A model generated the notes under the pieces. It was not told the origin of the DNA and did no database searches. It worked only from the letters and a program-made list of their open reading frames with translations. Shown here piece after piece: positions 33,416-40,968 of a stretch of DNA of 64,000 bases (positions are counted from its first letter, which is position 1; each line of letters starts with the position of its first letter). The stretch comes from Nonomuraea basaltis (GTDB lineage: Bacteria; Actinomycetota; Actinomycetes; Streptosporangiales; Streptosporangiaceae). The stretch lies in contig NZ_VCJS01000008.1 of the NCBI RefSeq assembly GCF_005893125.1, positions 62,001 to 126,000 on the forward strand. Direction: 5' to 3'. A program made the position numbers and the translations under genes.

Positions 33416-33960
33416 CTACCAATCGCCCCACGTAGAGGTGTGTTTGACTTCGTATCCATATTGCTTCATGAATTACTCGAACTGCTTAAGTATTTCAGGC
33501 GTCCATTGTCCGCCGTAGTGACCTGAGTGCTCGTTGGTATAGATGGTGTTGCCGGGCCCTCGCATCATTCTAACGCCTACTATATTCTCGCCCTTGGCTC
33601 CCAGCACTTGGCGGATGTAACTGTGCCCTAACGAGAAGCTCTTCCACTTCTTGCCTAGCACTCCGAACCTCTTCGTGACCCGGATCGAAGACGAAGTCTC
33701 GGCCTGCCACCGTCCGCAGGTTATCGAAAGCTTTAATCGAGGTCGCTCGACTACTTACCTCGATAACGCCTCTATCTGGACCGGTACCTTTGAAGGCCTT
33801 ATTACCTCTAATTGGACCGCCAGGGAAGACAACCGGTGCACCCGTGTAGGGTGAATCGGGGTTACCCGCACCCGCGAAATAGCCTTCCAGATACGCTTCC
33901 GTATCGTCGCCATATCGGATGCATTTTTCGTAGTCCGACGCCTTTGCGCACGGCGCGGAC
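33416..33960 (-). pseudogene. Orphan Rhs C-terminal toxin tip, frameshifted and with an internal stop
   Basis: On the minus strand one frame reads CAKASDYEKCIRYGDDTEAY, LEGYFAGAGNPDSPYTG, IEVSSRATSIKAFDN and GRDFVFDPGHEE. It then shifts frame into GKKWKSFSLGHSYIRQVLGA, TIYTNEHSGHYGGQWTPEIL and KQFE, where a TAA follows. The frame continues beyond the stop as FMKQYGYEVKHTSTWGDW and TAG. Together this is a toxin tip like those at Rhs C-termini; SGHY-GxxWTPEI resembles a polymorphic-toxin domain, but I cannot name it surely. It lacks an Rhs core, so it is a displaced tip followed by its immunity gene. Confidence 0.65.
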
Positions 33961-33980
33961 GATTGCCGTCACCTCACGCA

Positions 33981-34018
33981 GAAGCCCCGCCAGGACAGCC
34001 GGCGGGGCTTCATTTTTT
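33981..34018 (+). terminator. Rho-independent terminator, plus orientation
   Basis: GAAGCCCCGCC (33981-33991) and GGCGGGGCTTC (34001-34011) form an 11-bp perfect stem with a 9-base loop, followed by ATTTTTTG. The T-run serves plus-strand transcripts, although no plus gene precedes it. It separates the live toxin/immunity pair from the orphan tip and may have arrived with one of them. Confidence 0.7.
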
Positions 34019-34047
34019 GCTGCCCCAAACAGCGCAGCAGTTACGTT

Positions 34048-34344
34048 CTAGTCACCCAGAAACCACAGATAGAGGTGTGATCTACTTTCTACCTCCAAAC
34101 AGAGTCGTTCGATCTCTGCCACCGAATCTTCCCCGAGAATCTCGCGGACGGACTGGTTAGCGATTTCCTTACGCAGCCTTTCGGCCTGTCGCGAATTGAA
34201 CATTGTGTCCGCATAGGGCAGCAAGCTACCCAAGAACGGAAACTTGTCTTCATCTATGTGCTGGAGCGTCGCTATCCAATCCATCCTGCAGGATCCGCGC
34301 AGCACGATTTCGCCACTCTCCGTGCGCACCTGGACATTGATCAT
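34048..34344 (-). CDS. Candidate immunity protein for the Rhs toxin
   Basis: 98 residues from ATG 34344, with GAGGT eight bases upstream, starting 10 bases after the Rhs stop. It reads INVQVRTESGEIVLRGSCRM, DEDKFPFLGSLLPYADTMFN and DSVAEIERLCLEVESRSHLY. It is acidic and strand-helix mixed; low GC like the toxin tail. I do not recognise the family. Immediate downstream position, same strand and small acidic character fit the cognate immunity protein of the adjacent tip. Confidence 0.7.
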   Translation of the reverse strand: MINVQVRTESGEIVLRGSCRMDWIATLQHIDEDKFPFLGSLLPYADTMFNSRQAERLRKEIANQSVREILGEDSVAEIERLCLEVESRSHLYLWFLGD

Positions 34345-34354
34345 AGTTACCTCG

Positions 34355-37300
34355 TCAGTCCGGGTGGACGCTCTCGACCTCGCCGCCCCGCACCCATACG
34401 GCGATGTTGAATAGAGCATTCCCATCCGCGTCATAGCCGATCGGGTGGCGGCTCTTGATGTAAAGGACATGTCGATGTGCGGAACCGGTGCCGAGATTCA
34501 TGTTGTCCATCGGTTTTTTCATCGCCAGCCTGGCCCAGTTACGGACGTGGTCGGGTGTAACCCAATCCTCGAACTTGGACTTACCTTCCCATTTCCAGGA
34601 ATCCGGGTGGTTCGGATCATGCCTCGGGAGGATGTGCTCATCCATTACCTTATCTGAGATGGCCCCATTCCCGCAGTTGTGAACGAGGACAGGAGCGGCG
34701 CCCGCGAGCACATAGTACGTGTGGAGGTCTGCGACCGTGAGGTTGTGGACGCGCTGCTGTGTGGTCCATCGCTGGATCGCCTTGACCTGGACCAGAGTGC
34801 CCGCCGAGGTGCGCAGCAACATGCCGGCTCTCAGGTTGGTCGCCGGTATCCATTGGTTGAGGTCGGCCACCCAGAAGGGGTGCATGTCCGTGGCGACGAC
34901 GATCCCGTCCTGGCCTTCCTCCTCCGATTCGTCTCCGCTGTCAACGGTGATCTGGACGAGGTTCTTATCACCCTCTCCGATGATGAGAGCGATGACGGGC
35001 TTGGCCGTGGTTTCGCCAGTTTCCGGATCTGTGGCGAGCACTTCGTCGCCGACTTCGATTTCCGAGATCGGTTTGGTTGAACCGTCGGCCATCAACACTT
35101 CCGTGTCCGGCGTGAAACTGTTCTTGCAGCGCATCAGCTTGGCGATGAACTTGCCGGAGTCGCCGCCAATGGGTACGAGTCCGACCAGCCCCCATATCGC
35201 CCCTTCGGTGTCCCCCTCGTTCAGGCTCTTGATGGCGAGGGCGATGTCGGCCGGAGTACCGACGACGGGAAGATAGCTAAGGAATTCGAGTTCCTTCTCG
35301 CCGGGAGGCCGCCCGTTTCTCGTGTCTCCGTCCAGAGATATTCCGGCGCGAGCTGCCTCCCACGCATCGATTTCGCCGTCTTTGTTGTCGTCCTTCATCG
35401 CCGGGCTGTAACTCGGATGGGCGTGGGAGACGGGAATTCTCTTGCCCTCGGAGCCTGGGTTGCATTCGATGCTGGCGTTGTCCCAGCAATCAGACGGCTT
35501 GTAATCCGGGTTGTGCCATGGACGCGGCTCATGGCCGTCGACCTCGATGCCGGTGATGGGGTTGCCGCCGGTGAACGCGTAGCGGTTGCTGGTCCAGGGA
35601 TCGAGGCCGAGGCTCAGGTCGTCGAGGGCGCCGTTGTAGCTGTCGAGGTTGAGGAACCTGTTGAGATTGGGGTTGTAGTCGCGGAACCCCATGTCGTACA
35701 TGCCGGTGGAGTTGTCCCAGCGCTTGCCGTTGAAGCGGTAGGGGTTGTACTCCTCCTTGGCCGTCGGATCGACGGGGTCGGGCTTGTCAACGCCGGTGAA
35801 GAGCTTGTCGTCGTTCTTGCCGTAGGCGGTGTAGCCGTAGGTCGCCCGGGTGTCACCGGCGTCGCTGGTGATCTGCTCGACGTCAGAGTGGGCGTTGTAG
35901 CCGTAGTAGGAGTTCTCCTCCGTACCGTCAGCGTTGACCTTCACCTGCGACAGTCGCTCGCCCCACGGGCTGTATTGGAAGGACTTGGTGAGCTTGCCGG
36001 CCACCTCCTCGTCCAAGACCTCACCGGACAGGCCGAGGTAGGAGTAGGTGGTGGTCTTGGCGTTGGCAGTGCCTTCCTTCTCGGTCTTGCTGGTGGTGCG
36101 GTCGATCGGGTCGTAGGTGTAGCTGGTGACGGTGTTGGTGGTGCCGTCGGCGCCGAGCTTTTCGTGCCGGGTGACATGGTCGAAGCCGTCGTAGGTGTAC
36201 TTCTCCCACGTCTTGCCGCCGCCCTGGATGGTGCGCAGCCGCCCGTAGGGATCGTAGGTGTACGTCGAGGTCTGGCCGCCGCTGATGGAGGTCATCAGGC
36301 GGTTGCGGTCGTAGGTGAAGGTGGTCTTCTTGCCGAGGACCTCCTCCTCCCAGACGTTGCTGTTGGGGTCGTGGGAGTAGGTCTCGGTCTCCGCGGTGCC
36401 GCCGCCGGTCGGGGTTTTGACGGTCTTGGCGATGCGGTCGCGGGGGTCGTAGGTGTAGGCGTAGGTGTGGTCGAGGTAGGCGCCGGGGTTGTCGGCGTTC
36501 TGGATCTTGGCATGGTCGCTCACGCGGTGCAGGTTGCCCTGGTAGCCGATCGTGTGCTCGGCCACGACGGTGGCGTTGGGCTTCTTCTCGATGGAGTGGC
36601 GGAGCACGCCGGACAGGAAGTAGTCGTAGGTGGCGGTGTTGCCGTTGGCCTTGGTCTCAGTCAGGCGTTCGGCGCGGGGGGTGTAGGTGTAGCGGGTGGT
36701 CTTCGGCGCGGTGTCGGTGGCCGACTTCTTGTTGACCACCTCATCCACCAGGTCGCGGACGTCGTAGCGGTAGGTGGCGACCGTCTTGTCATGCGTGCGT
36801 GTAGTGACGGCGCTGTTTTCGTTGTAGAGGTAGCCGGTGGTGTTCTTGGTCGTCCAGGTGCCGTCCTGGTCGACCTTTTCCAGGATCTGCTCGATCTGGT
36901 TGAGGTTGGTGTAGGCGATGTCCCACAGGTCGATCTTCGCGGTCGGGGAGGCGTCCTTGATCTGGGTGAGGTTGGCGTTGGCGTCGTAGGTGTAGGTGAA
37001 GTCCGTCTGTTCGATGTCGGTGTCGCCGGCGTTGTCGCGCACCAGCTTGACCGCGTCGGCCGCGACGGTGCCGTTGGCGTCGTCGGTGAGGGTGACGCTG
37101 TGGGTGGTGCCGGCGGTGAAGGTGTAGCTGCCGAGCTCGACCCAGGTGCCGGGGGTCTGGGTCTGGTCTCGGGTGACGTTCGCCTCGCCGCCCTGGTGCT
37201 TGACGGTGTACTTGGCGTTGGTGGCCGTCGCCCCGGACGGGTACTGCACCTGCACCTTGTACGTGCCATCGGTCGGGGTGGTCAGGTTCCAGGTGAAGTT

Positions 37301-38002
37301 GCTGCTGCCGGTCCCGGCGGGGGCGGTGGCGTAGTCGTAGCCGACGAAGCCGGTGGCCGCCTCCACCTGGGGGCCGACGATGTTCGACGCGGAGGTGCCG
37401 CCGGAGGCGAGGGTCCACGTGCCGGTGGTGGTGACCTGGCCGGTGTCGGAGTTGTCGCCGAGGACGACGTCCAGGCCGAGCGGGACGCCATCGTCGGAGT
37501 GGGTCTTGAGTTTGCCGTCGGGGTAGTAGTCCCAGTCCAGCGCCCGCTGGGAGGAGCCGCCCGCGGAGGTGACGGTGCGGTTGGTCTGCAGGCCGAGGTC
37601 GTTGTACTGGTAGGTGGTCTTGATGTCCCACGGGTCGGTGGTGGTCTTGGACCAGCCGTTGTCCCAGTACGACATGGTGGACACGTTGCGGATCGTCTGC
37701 CCGTGCGAGGGCGGGTGGGAGATCTCCTTCAGCCGGGAGACCGCGTCGTAGGCGTACAGGACGCTGTCCGGGGTGTTGTAGACCGGGTCGTCCTTGTCGA
37801 AGGGGTAAATCTGCTCAATGGGGCGGTTCAGCTTGTCGTAGCGGGTCTCGGCGATGAAGTCGCCGGGGTCGTCGGCGGTTTCCACGCCGCGCGGGGTGAT
37901 GGTCTTGGTCTTGTTGCCGACCTCGTCGTAGGCGAACTGGGTGATGACGTACTTGATGACGCCGTCGGTCGCAGCGTGCGGGACCTTGGTCTGGGACTGA
38001 CT
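34355..38002 (-). CDS. Rhs/YD-repeat polymorphic toxin with HINT domain, 5'-truncated
   Basis: About 1215 homologous residues; the frame stays open to 38365, but the first ~121 residues are antisense or out-of-frame scraps of other genes. Order: YD repeats (QFAYDEVGNKTKTITPRGVE onward), an inserted golvesin-like domain (GYDYATAPAGTGSSNFTW to ADAVKLV), many YD repeats, the Rhs core YNPYRFNGKRWDNSTGMYDM and FLNLDSYNGALDDLSLGL, then a HINT autoprotease at 34673-35128 (CKNSFTPDTEVLMADGST to VLVHNC), and a 105-residue toxin tip at 34358-34672 with DEHILPRHDPNHP, SAHRHVLYIKSRHPIGYD and GGEVESVHPD. The N-terminal secretion part is missing, so delivery is doubtful. The toxin activity is unassigned; paired His residues suggest a nuclease (inference). 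Confidence 0.85.
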   Translation of the reverse strand, partial: SQSQTKVPHAATDGVIKYVITQFAYDEVGNKTKTITPRGVETADDPGDFIAETRYDKLNRPIEQIYPFDKDDPVYNTPDSVLYAYDAVSRLKEISHPPSHGQTIRNVSTMSYWDNGWSKTTTDPWDIKTTYQYNDLGLQTNRTVTSAGGSSQRALDWDYYPDGKLKTHSDDGVPLGLDVVLGDNSDTGQVTTTGTWTLASGGTSASNIVGPQVEAATGFVGYDYATAPAGTGSSNFTWNLTTPTDGTYKVQVQYPSGATATNAKYTVKHQGGEANVTRDQTQTPGTWVELGSYTFTAGTTHSVTLTDDANGTVAADAVKLVRDNAGDTDIEQTDFTYTYDANANLTQIKDASPTAKIDLWDIAYTNLNQIEQILEKVDQDGTWTTKNTTGYLYNENSAVTTRTHDKTVATYRYDVRDLVDEVVNKKSATDTAPKTTRYTYTPRAERLTETKANGNTATYDYFLSGVLRHSIEKKPNATVVAEHTIGYQGNLHRVSDHAKIQNADNPGAYLDHTYAYTYDPRDRIAKTVKTPTGGGTAETETYSHDPNSNVWEEEVLGKKTTFTYDRNRLMTSISGGQTSTYTYDPYGRLRTIQGGGKTWEKYTYDGFDHVTRHEKLGADGTTNTVTSYTYDPIDRTTSKTEKEGTANAKTTTYSYLGLSGEVLDEEVAGKLTKSFQYSPWGERLSQVKVNADGTEENSYYGYNAHSDVEQITSDAGDTRATYGYTAYGKNDDKLFTGVDKPDPVDPTAKEEYNPYRFNGKRWDNSTGMYDMGFRDYNPNLNRFLNLDSYNGALDDLSLGLDPWTSNRYAFTGGNPITGIEVDGHEPRPWHNPDYKPSDCWDNASIECNPGSEGKRIPVSHAHPSYSPAMKDDNKDGEIDAWEAARAGISLDGDTRNGRPPGEKELEFLSYLPVVGTPADIALAIKSLNEGDTEGAIWGLVGLVPIGGDSGKFIAKLMRCKNSFTPDTEVLMADGSTKPISEIEVGDEVLATDPETGETTAKPVIALIIGEGDKNLVQITVDSGDESEEEGQDGIVVATDMHPFWVADLNQWIPATNLRAGMLLRTSAGTLVQVKAIQRWTTQQRVHNLTVADLHTYYVLAGAAPVLVHNCGNGAISDKVMDEHILPRHDPNHPDSWKWEGKSKFEDWVTPDHVRNWARLAMKKPMDNMNLGTGSAHRHVLYIKSRHPIGYDADGNALFNIAVWVRGGEVESVHPD

Positions 38003-38235
38003 CAAAAATGAGGTTGAGGCACCCCAGGTAATCCTGGGTGGACGCGGTTCACGGTCGTCTGGCCCGTTCCGGGGTCGCCTGCGCGTCCATACGCGACGCA
38101 GGCTGTGGGAAGGGGCGTCACGCGTGCCACGCTTGCGATGAAGGGGCATCGGGTCGATCTCACCGATGCTTCGGAGCGGCTTCTCGAACAAGCGTAAGTT
38201 CCGCAAGGGCAAACTCGTCGAACGCCCCGAGGACG

Positions 38236-38339
38236 AAGCCGGTTGAAGGCATTGCGGGTCTCCGGGCTGGCGATCCGGGTGTAGAGCTTCATGGTCACCG
38301 AGATCTGCGAGTGCCGGAGGATGCGCATCGCCACAACGC
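38236..38339 (-). pseudogene. Tyrosine recombinase (integrase), C-terminal remnant
   Basis: The minus strand reads VAMRILRHSQISVTMKLYTR then IASPETRNAFNRL, which is the end of the catalytic domain of phage-type integrases (usually LGHSxIxxTxxxYxH). The glycine and final histidine positions are altered (RHSQ, YTR). Only about 35 residues remain. It lies directly upstream of the Rhs break point and may record the element that carried the toxin locus. Confidence 0.6.
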
Positions 38340-38429
38340 GGGTGGACACCGAGGGCCGCCGGCACTGAGACGCGGGTGTGGCGAGTGTCGCGGGCGCGGA
38401 TGCGGAGCTCGGTGGTGCTTCGGCGACGA

Positions 38430-38623
38430 CTAAGCGCCGCGTGGTGGGCCTGCCTTGATGCGCTGGACGAGCTGCTCCATGGAGCCTCGGTATCCGTGGA
38501 GGTGCTCCAGCCACCAGGTGGCGCCCGCGTCGGCGTAGGGCTTCACCGAGGAGCCGGGCTCGAAACCAGATGTGATGGCTCCGCGAGGTCACCGAGGATG
38601 GCGACGTCGATGCCGTAACGCAT
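38430..38623 (-). pseudogene. Luciferase-like (LLM) flavin/F420 monooxygenase with nearly everything deleted
   Basis: The N-terminus MRYGIDVAILGDLAEPSHLV starts at ATG 38623 with GGTGGGG before it. Within about 30 bases a different frame continues VKPYADAGATWWLEHL, GSMEQLVQRIKAGPPRGA and TAG (38430-38432), which is the C-terminus of the same family. The roughly 200 residues between are gone, so it is a deletion scar of an otherwise ordinary gene. Confidence 0.65.
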
Positions 38624-38672
38624 ATCCCCACCCAAGCACTCGGCACCGACAGTTCCCGGTACTCTGCCGGAC

Positions 38673-39920
38673 GTGCGGCGAGTGATCACGTCCCGAATGG
38701 CATGGCTGGCGTTTTCGGCCGCGGTAGTGGCAGCGACGGTCGCTATGATCATGCGTTCTCGGCGGCGGGAGTCGGCACGGCGTTCAGTCCTGCAGGACGA
38801 GGCGGATTCCTCGTTTCCCATTCAGGTCCCGGCAGAGAGCGGACCTGTATCGCAGTGGCCTCCAGCTCCGATTCTCGGCACCCCGACCGCGGAGGAACTC
38901 AAGCGCCATGCCACCGCCGGGCCTTCTGTTTTCGACCGCCTCGCGTCTTCCGCTGTCTTCCGAAGCCGCGAGCCGAGGAAACCCCTGGACAATGCCGCTC
39001 GGCGCCGCCTCACCCGCTGGGGTGGGGCCGGGCTGGCGCTTCTCCTGCTGGCTGCAGGGGCTCAAGCCCTTGAATCCGCGGTCTTCTCCAAGGGGACGGG
39101 GGTGGAGGCTGTCGGGTACCCATATGAGATCCAGCAGGAGCCATGTGACGAGACCGCCGCCGGTCTCCGCGTCACCTGCTTGTACGAGGTCTATGAGCTG
39201 AGGAATGTTCCGGACCGTGATTACGTCCCTCAACCCACTCGAGACGGGGAGACGCAAGGGGTTGCCCCGACTCATGAAGTGACCGCTGACGCGGACTGCC
39301 GACCCCAGAGTGCCGAACCACGCGTACGGGAACTCAGCGCGAAAGTGACGCGCGCCGTGAACCGGCAGTGGCGGCGGATCGAGGCGTGGCTGAAGACCAA
39401 CGCCCCCAGAACTCATCGCACACTCGGCAAGCCCGGAAAGGCGGGGAGTATTGCGGCGGCCGAGGCGGAGATGGGCTTGCATTTCCCCGATGACCTGCGG
39501 GCGTCGTTGCTGCGGCACGATGGGACCGTCTTCGTGAAGGACACGTGGGGCTTCGGCTTCCTGGGCGACTCGAATTTGAGCGTCCGGCAGATCCGGGACA
39601 CGTGGCGAGGGCTGTGCGAGATCGACGGAGAAGACGACGGTGGTGGAGAACTCTCCGATCCGCGAACGGAGTGGTGGGACGGGCGAATGGTGCCCTTCGG
39701 CGCCAACGGGTCGGGCGATCATCTCGTGGTCGATTCGGTGAAGCGTGACGTCGGCGACACCGATCACGAGGGCAGTATGAGCTTCACGCCCGGAGGGATA
39801 CGGATCCGTTCGTACTACGCCCTGCTCAAAGCCACCGCCGACGCCCTGGAGACCGGCCGTTCCATCGGCTACTGGAAGCCCAAGGTGGTCGCTGGTGAGG
39901 TCGACTGGGAGGTCCTCTGA
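38673..39920 (+). CDS. SMI1/KNR4 (SUKH)-family protein with membrane segments
   Basis: 415 residues from GTG 38673. Hydrophobic segments near residues 8-26 and 115-135 (WGGAGLALLLLAAGAQAL) are followed by a charged linker. The C-terminal SUKH domain is recognised by WRRIEAWLKTNAPRTHRTLG, AAEAEMGLHFPDDLRASLLR, WDGRMVPFGANGSGDHLVVD and ADALETGRSIGYWKP. SUKH proteins are among the commonest immunity proteins against polymorphic toxins, though many have other roles. It is divergent from the LLM remnant and 0.7 kb beyond the Rhs break. A membrane-attached SUKH protein would be unusual as immunity factor. Confidence 0.8.
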   Translation: MRRVITSRMAWLAFSAAVVAATVAMIMRSRRRESARRSVLQDEADSSFPIQVPAESGPVSQWPPAPILGTPTAEELKRHATAGPSVFDRLASSAVFRSREPRKPLDNAARRRLTRWGGAGLALLLLAAGAQALESAVFSKGTGVEAVGYPYEIQQEPCDETAAGLRVTCLYEVYELRNVPDRDYVPQPTRDGETQGVAPTHEVTADADCRPQSAEPRVRELSAKVTRAVNRQWRRIEAWLKTNAPRTHRTLGKPGKAGSIAAAEAEMGLHFPDDLRASLLRHDGTVFVKDTWGFGFLGDSNLSVRQIRDTWRGLCEIDGEDDGGGELSDPRTEWWDGRMVPFGANGSGDHLVVDSVKRDVGDTDHEGSMSFTPGGIRIRSYYALLKATADALETGRSIGYWKPKVVAGEVDWEVL

Positions 39921-40030
39921 GCCGGAGCCGGCAGCGCGTCAACTCGGCGGCGATGGATGCACGATCGTCCGGCCAGGCACGGCAGCGCGGCTAGGGTTGG
40001 CTGGATCTTGACTGAGAGAAGGTGTTTGGC

Positions 40031-40594
40031 ATGCGGGAAATCCTGGTCTCCCTTGCTGCCTTACTTGTCGTGAGCGGATGCTCGGCCGCGCCCGCCGCGG
40101 AGACCTTCGGCACCTCCCCGCCCGCACCATCCGCTCAACCGACGCCCGAGGATACGACGAGTCCAAGCCCGCCGCCGCGGAGCTCCGCCACGCCCGGTCC
40201 GCGACCGATATCCCGGGAACAGGCCGCGAAGCGGTACCTGGCGATCGTCAAGCCGTACAACCTCGCGCTCGAGCGGCTGGAGACGGCCATCAACAGCGGC
40301 CGGCCGGCGACGACGCTCAGGACGCTCGCGGCCAGAGTCGCCTCGGCGAATGAGACGCACATGCGCGGGCTGCGGAGCGTCCGATGGCCCTCGGCCGCAC
40401 GCATGCCGATCCGGCAACTCATCGCCGAGTCCGCCAGGGCCCAGGACTCCTGGCACCGTGCCGCGCGCGCGGGCGCCCGCGATGGAGTGATCCAGCACGT
40501 GTTGCAGGCGGCAAAGCACGACGGATCGGCGGCGGCCGGAAAGATCCGCCGGCTTCTCGATCTGGGCAAGTATGACGAGCGCGACTACGCCTGA
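40031..40594 (+). CDS. Putative lipoprotein, unknown
   Basis: 187 residues from ATG 40031, GAGAGAAGG upstream. Signal MREILVSLAALLVVSGC carries a lipobox (VSGC). A proline/serine/threonine-rich linker follows (TPEDTTSPSPPPRSSATPG), then a helical domain: ISREQAAKRYLAIVKPYNLA and ARAQDSWHRAARAGARDGVI. It is anchored outside the membrane. Similar lipoproteins with a helical C-terminal domain are common in actinomycetes and have no assigned role. No operon partner. Confidence 0.75.
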   Translation: MREILVSLAALLVVSGCSAAPAAETFGTSPPAPSAQPTPEDTTSPSPPPRSSATPGPRPISREQAAKRYLAIVKPYNLALERLETAINSGRPATTLRTLAARVASANETHMRGLRSVRWPSAARMPIRQLIAESARAQDSWHRAARAGARDGVIQHVLQAAKHDGSAAAGKIRRLLDLGKYDERDYA

Positions 40595-40618
40595 CGGTGA
40601 CCGCTGCAGCCCTGGCGG

Positions 40619-40775
40619 CTGACCAGCACCGATAGAACGACAGGGTGCCGGTATGGCGGTGCCGGCGGATCAGCAGTGTGGACTGCCCTGCCTGGTGCCC
40701 GTCGGGAGTGTCGTCGGCCAGTATCTCGATCATCGCCCAGTCGTAGTGGCGTTCGCCCTTCCGGGAGCTGGTACG
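40619..40775 (-). mobile_element. IS701-like transposase remnant
   Basis: Minus strand: KGERHYDWAMIEILADD, then STLLIRRHRHTGTLSFYRCW. This is the region GxxYYDWAxxxL and LLxRRxxxTGELxFYRCW of IS701-type transposases (DDE family). Both ends of the gene and the terminal repeats are missing, so it is an inactive scrap. It lies in the promoter-proximal region of the FAD monooxygenase gene, where a divergent regulator would normally be. Confidence 0.65.
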
Positions 40776-40875
40776 GCTGCGCGTACGCCGCCGCCTGCCC
40801 GGGCAGCATCACCCGGGGAGCGTCGGCGCGCCTGGTCTCGGTGGTCATCTGGGACATCAAGCCAACATTGATGGC

Positions 40876-40946
40876 CAACAGGCGTTGACACAACTTGGAA
40901 GGCATTTTACGTTATGCCTACAGACGTTGACCAACACGCGTTGACC
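40876..40946 (+). promoter_or_regulatory. Promoter with three operator-like repeats upstream of the FAD monooxygenase
   Basis: Repeats CAACAGGCGTTGACA (40876-40890), TACAGACGTTGACC (40919-40932) and CAACACGCGTTGACC (40932-40946). The first and third contain near-palindromes CAACNNGCGTTG. TTGACA at 40885-40890 with TACGTT 17 bases on is a plausible promoter, so a repressor on these sites would cover it. No regulator gene remains beside them. Confidence 0.5.
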
Positions 40947-40968
40947 TTTGCTTCAAGGAGGCCGCCCC

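Noticed and set aside
33850..34020. Possible tRNA or attachment site next to the terminator hairpin
   Set aside because: No cloverleaf, no T-loop consensus; the hairpin with T-run is explained as a terminator.
35600..37700. Repeated short DNA words that could suggest a CRISPR or satellite array
   Set aside because: They are degenerate codons for YD-repeat protein motifs inside the Rhs gene; spacing is not uniform and there are no identical repeats with unique spacers.
35417..38011. 864-codon open frame on the plus strand opposite the Rhs gene
   Set aside because: Valine/glycine-rich shadow of the YD-repeat frame; no domain, no ribosome site, low-complexity composition.
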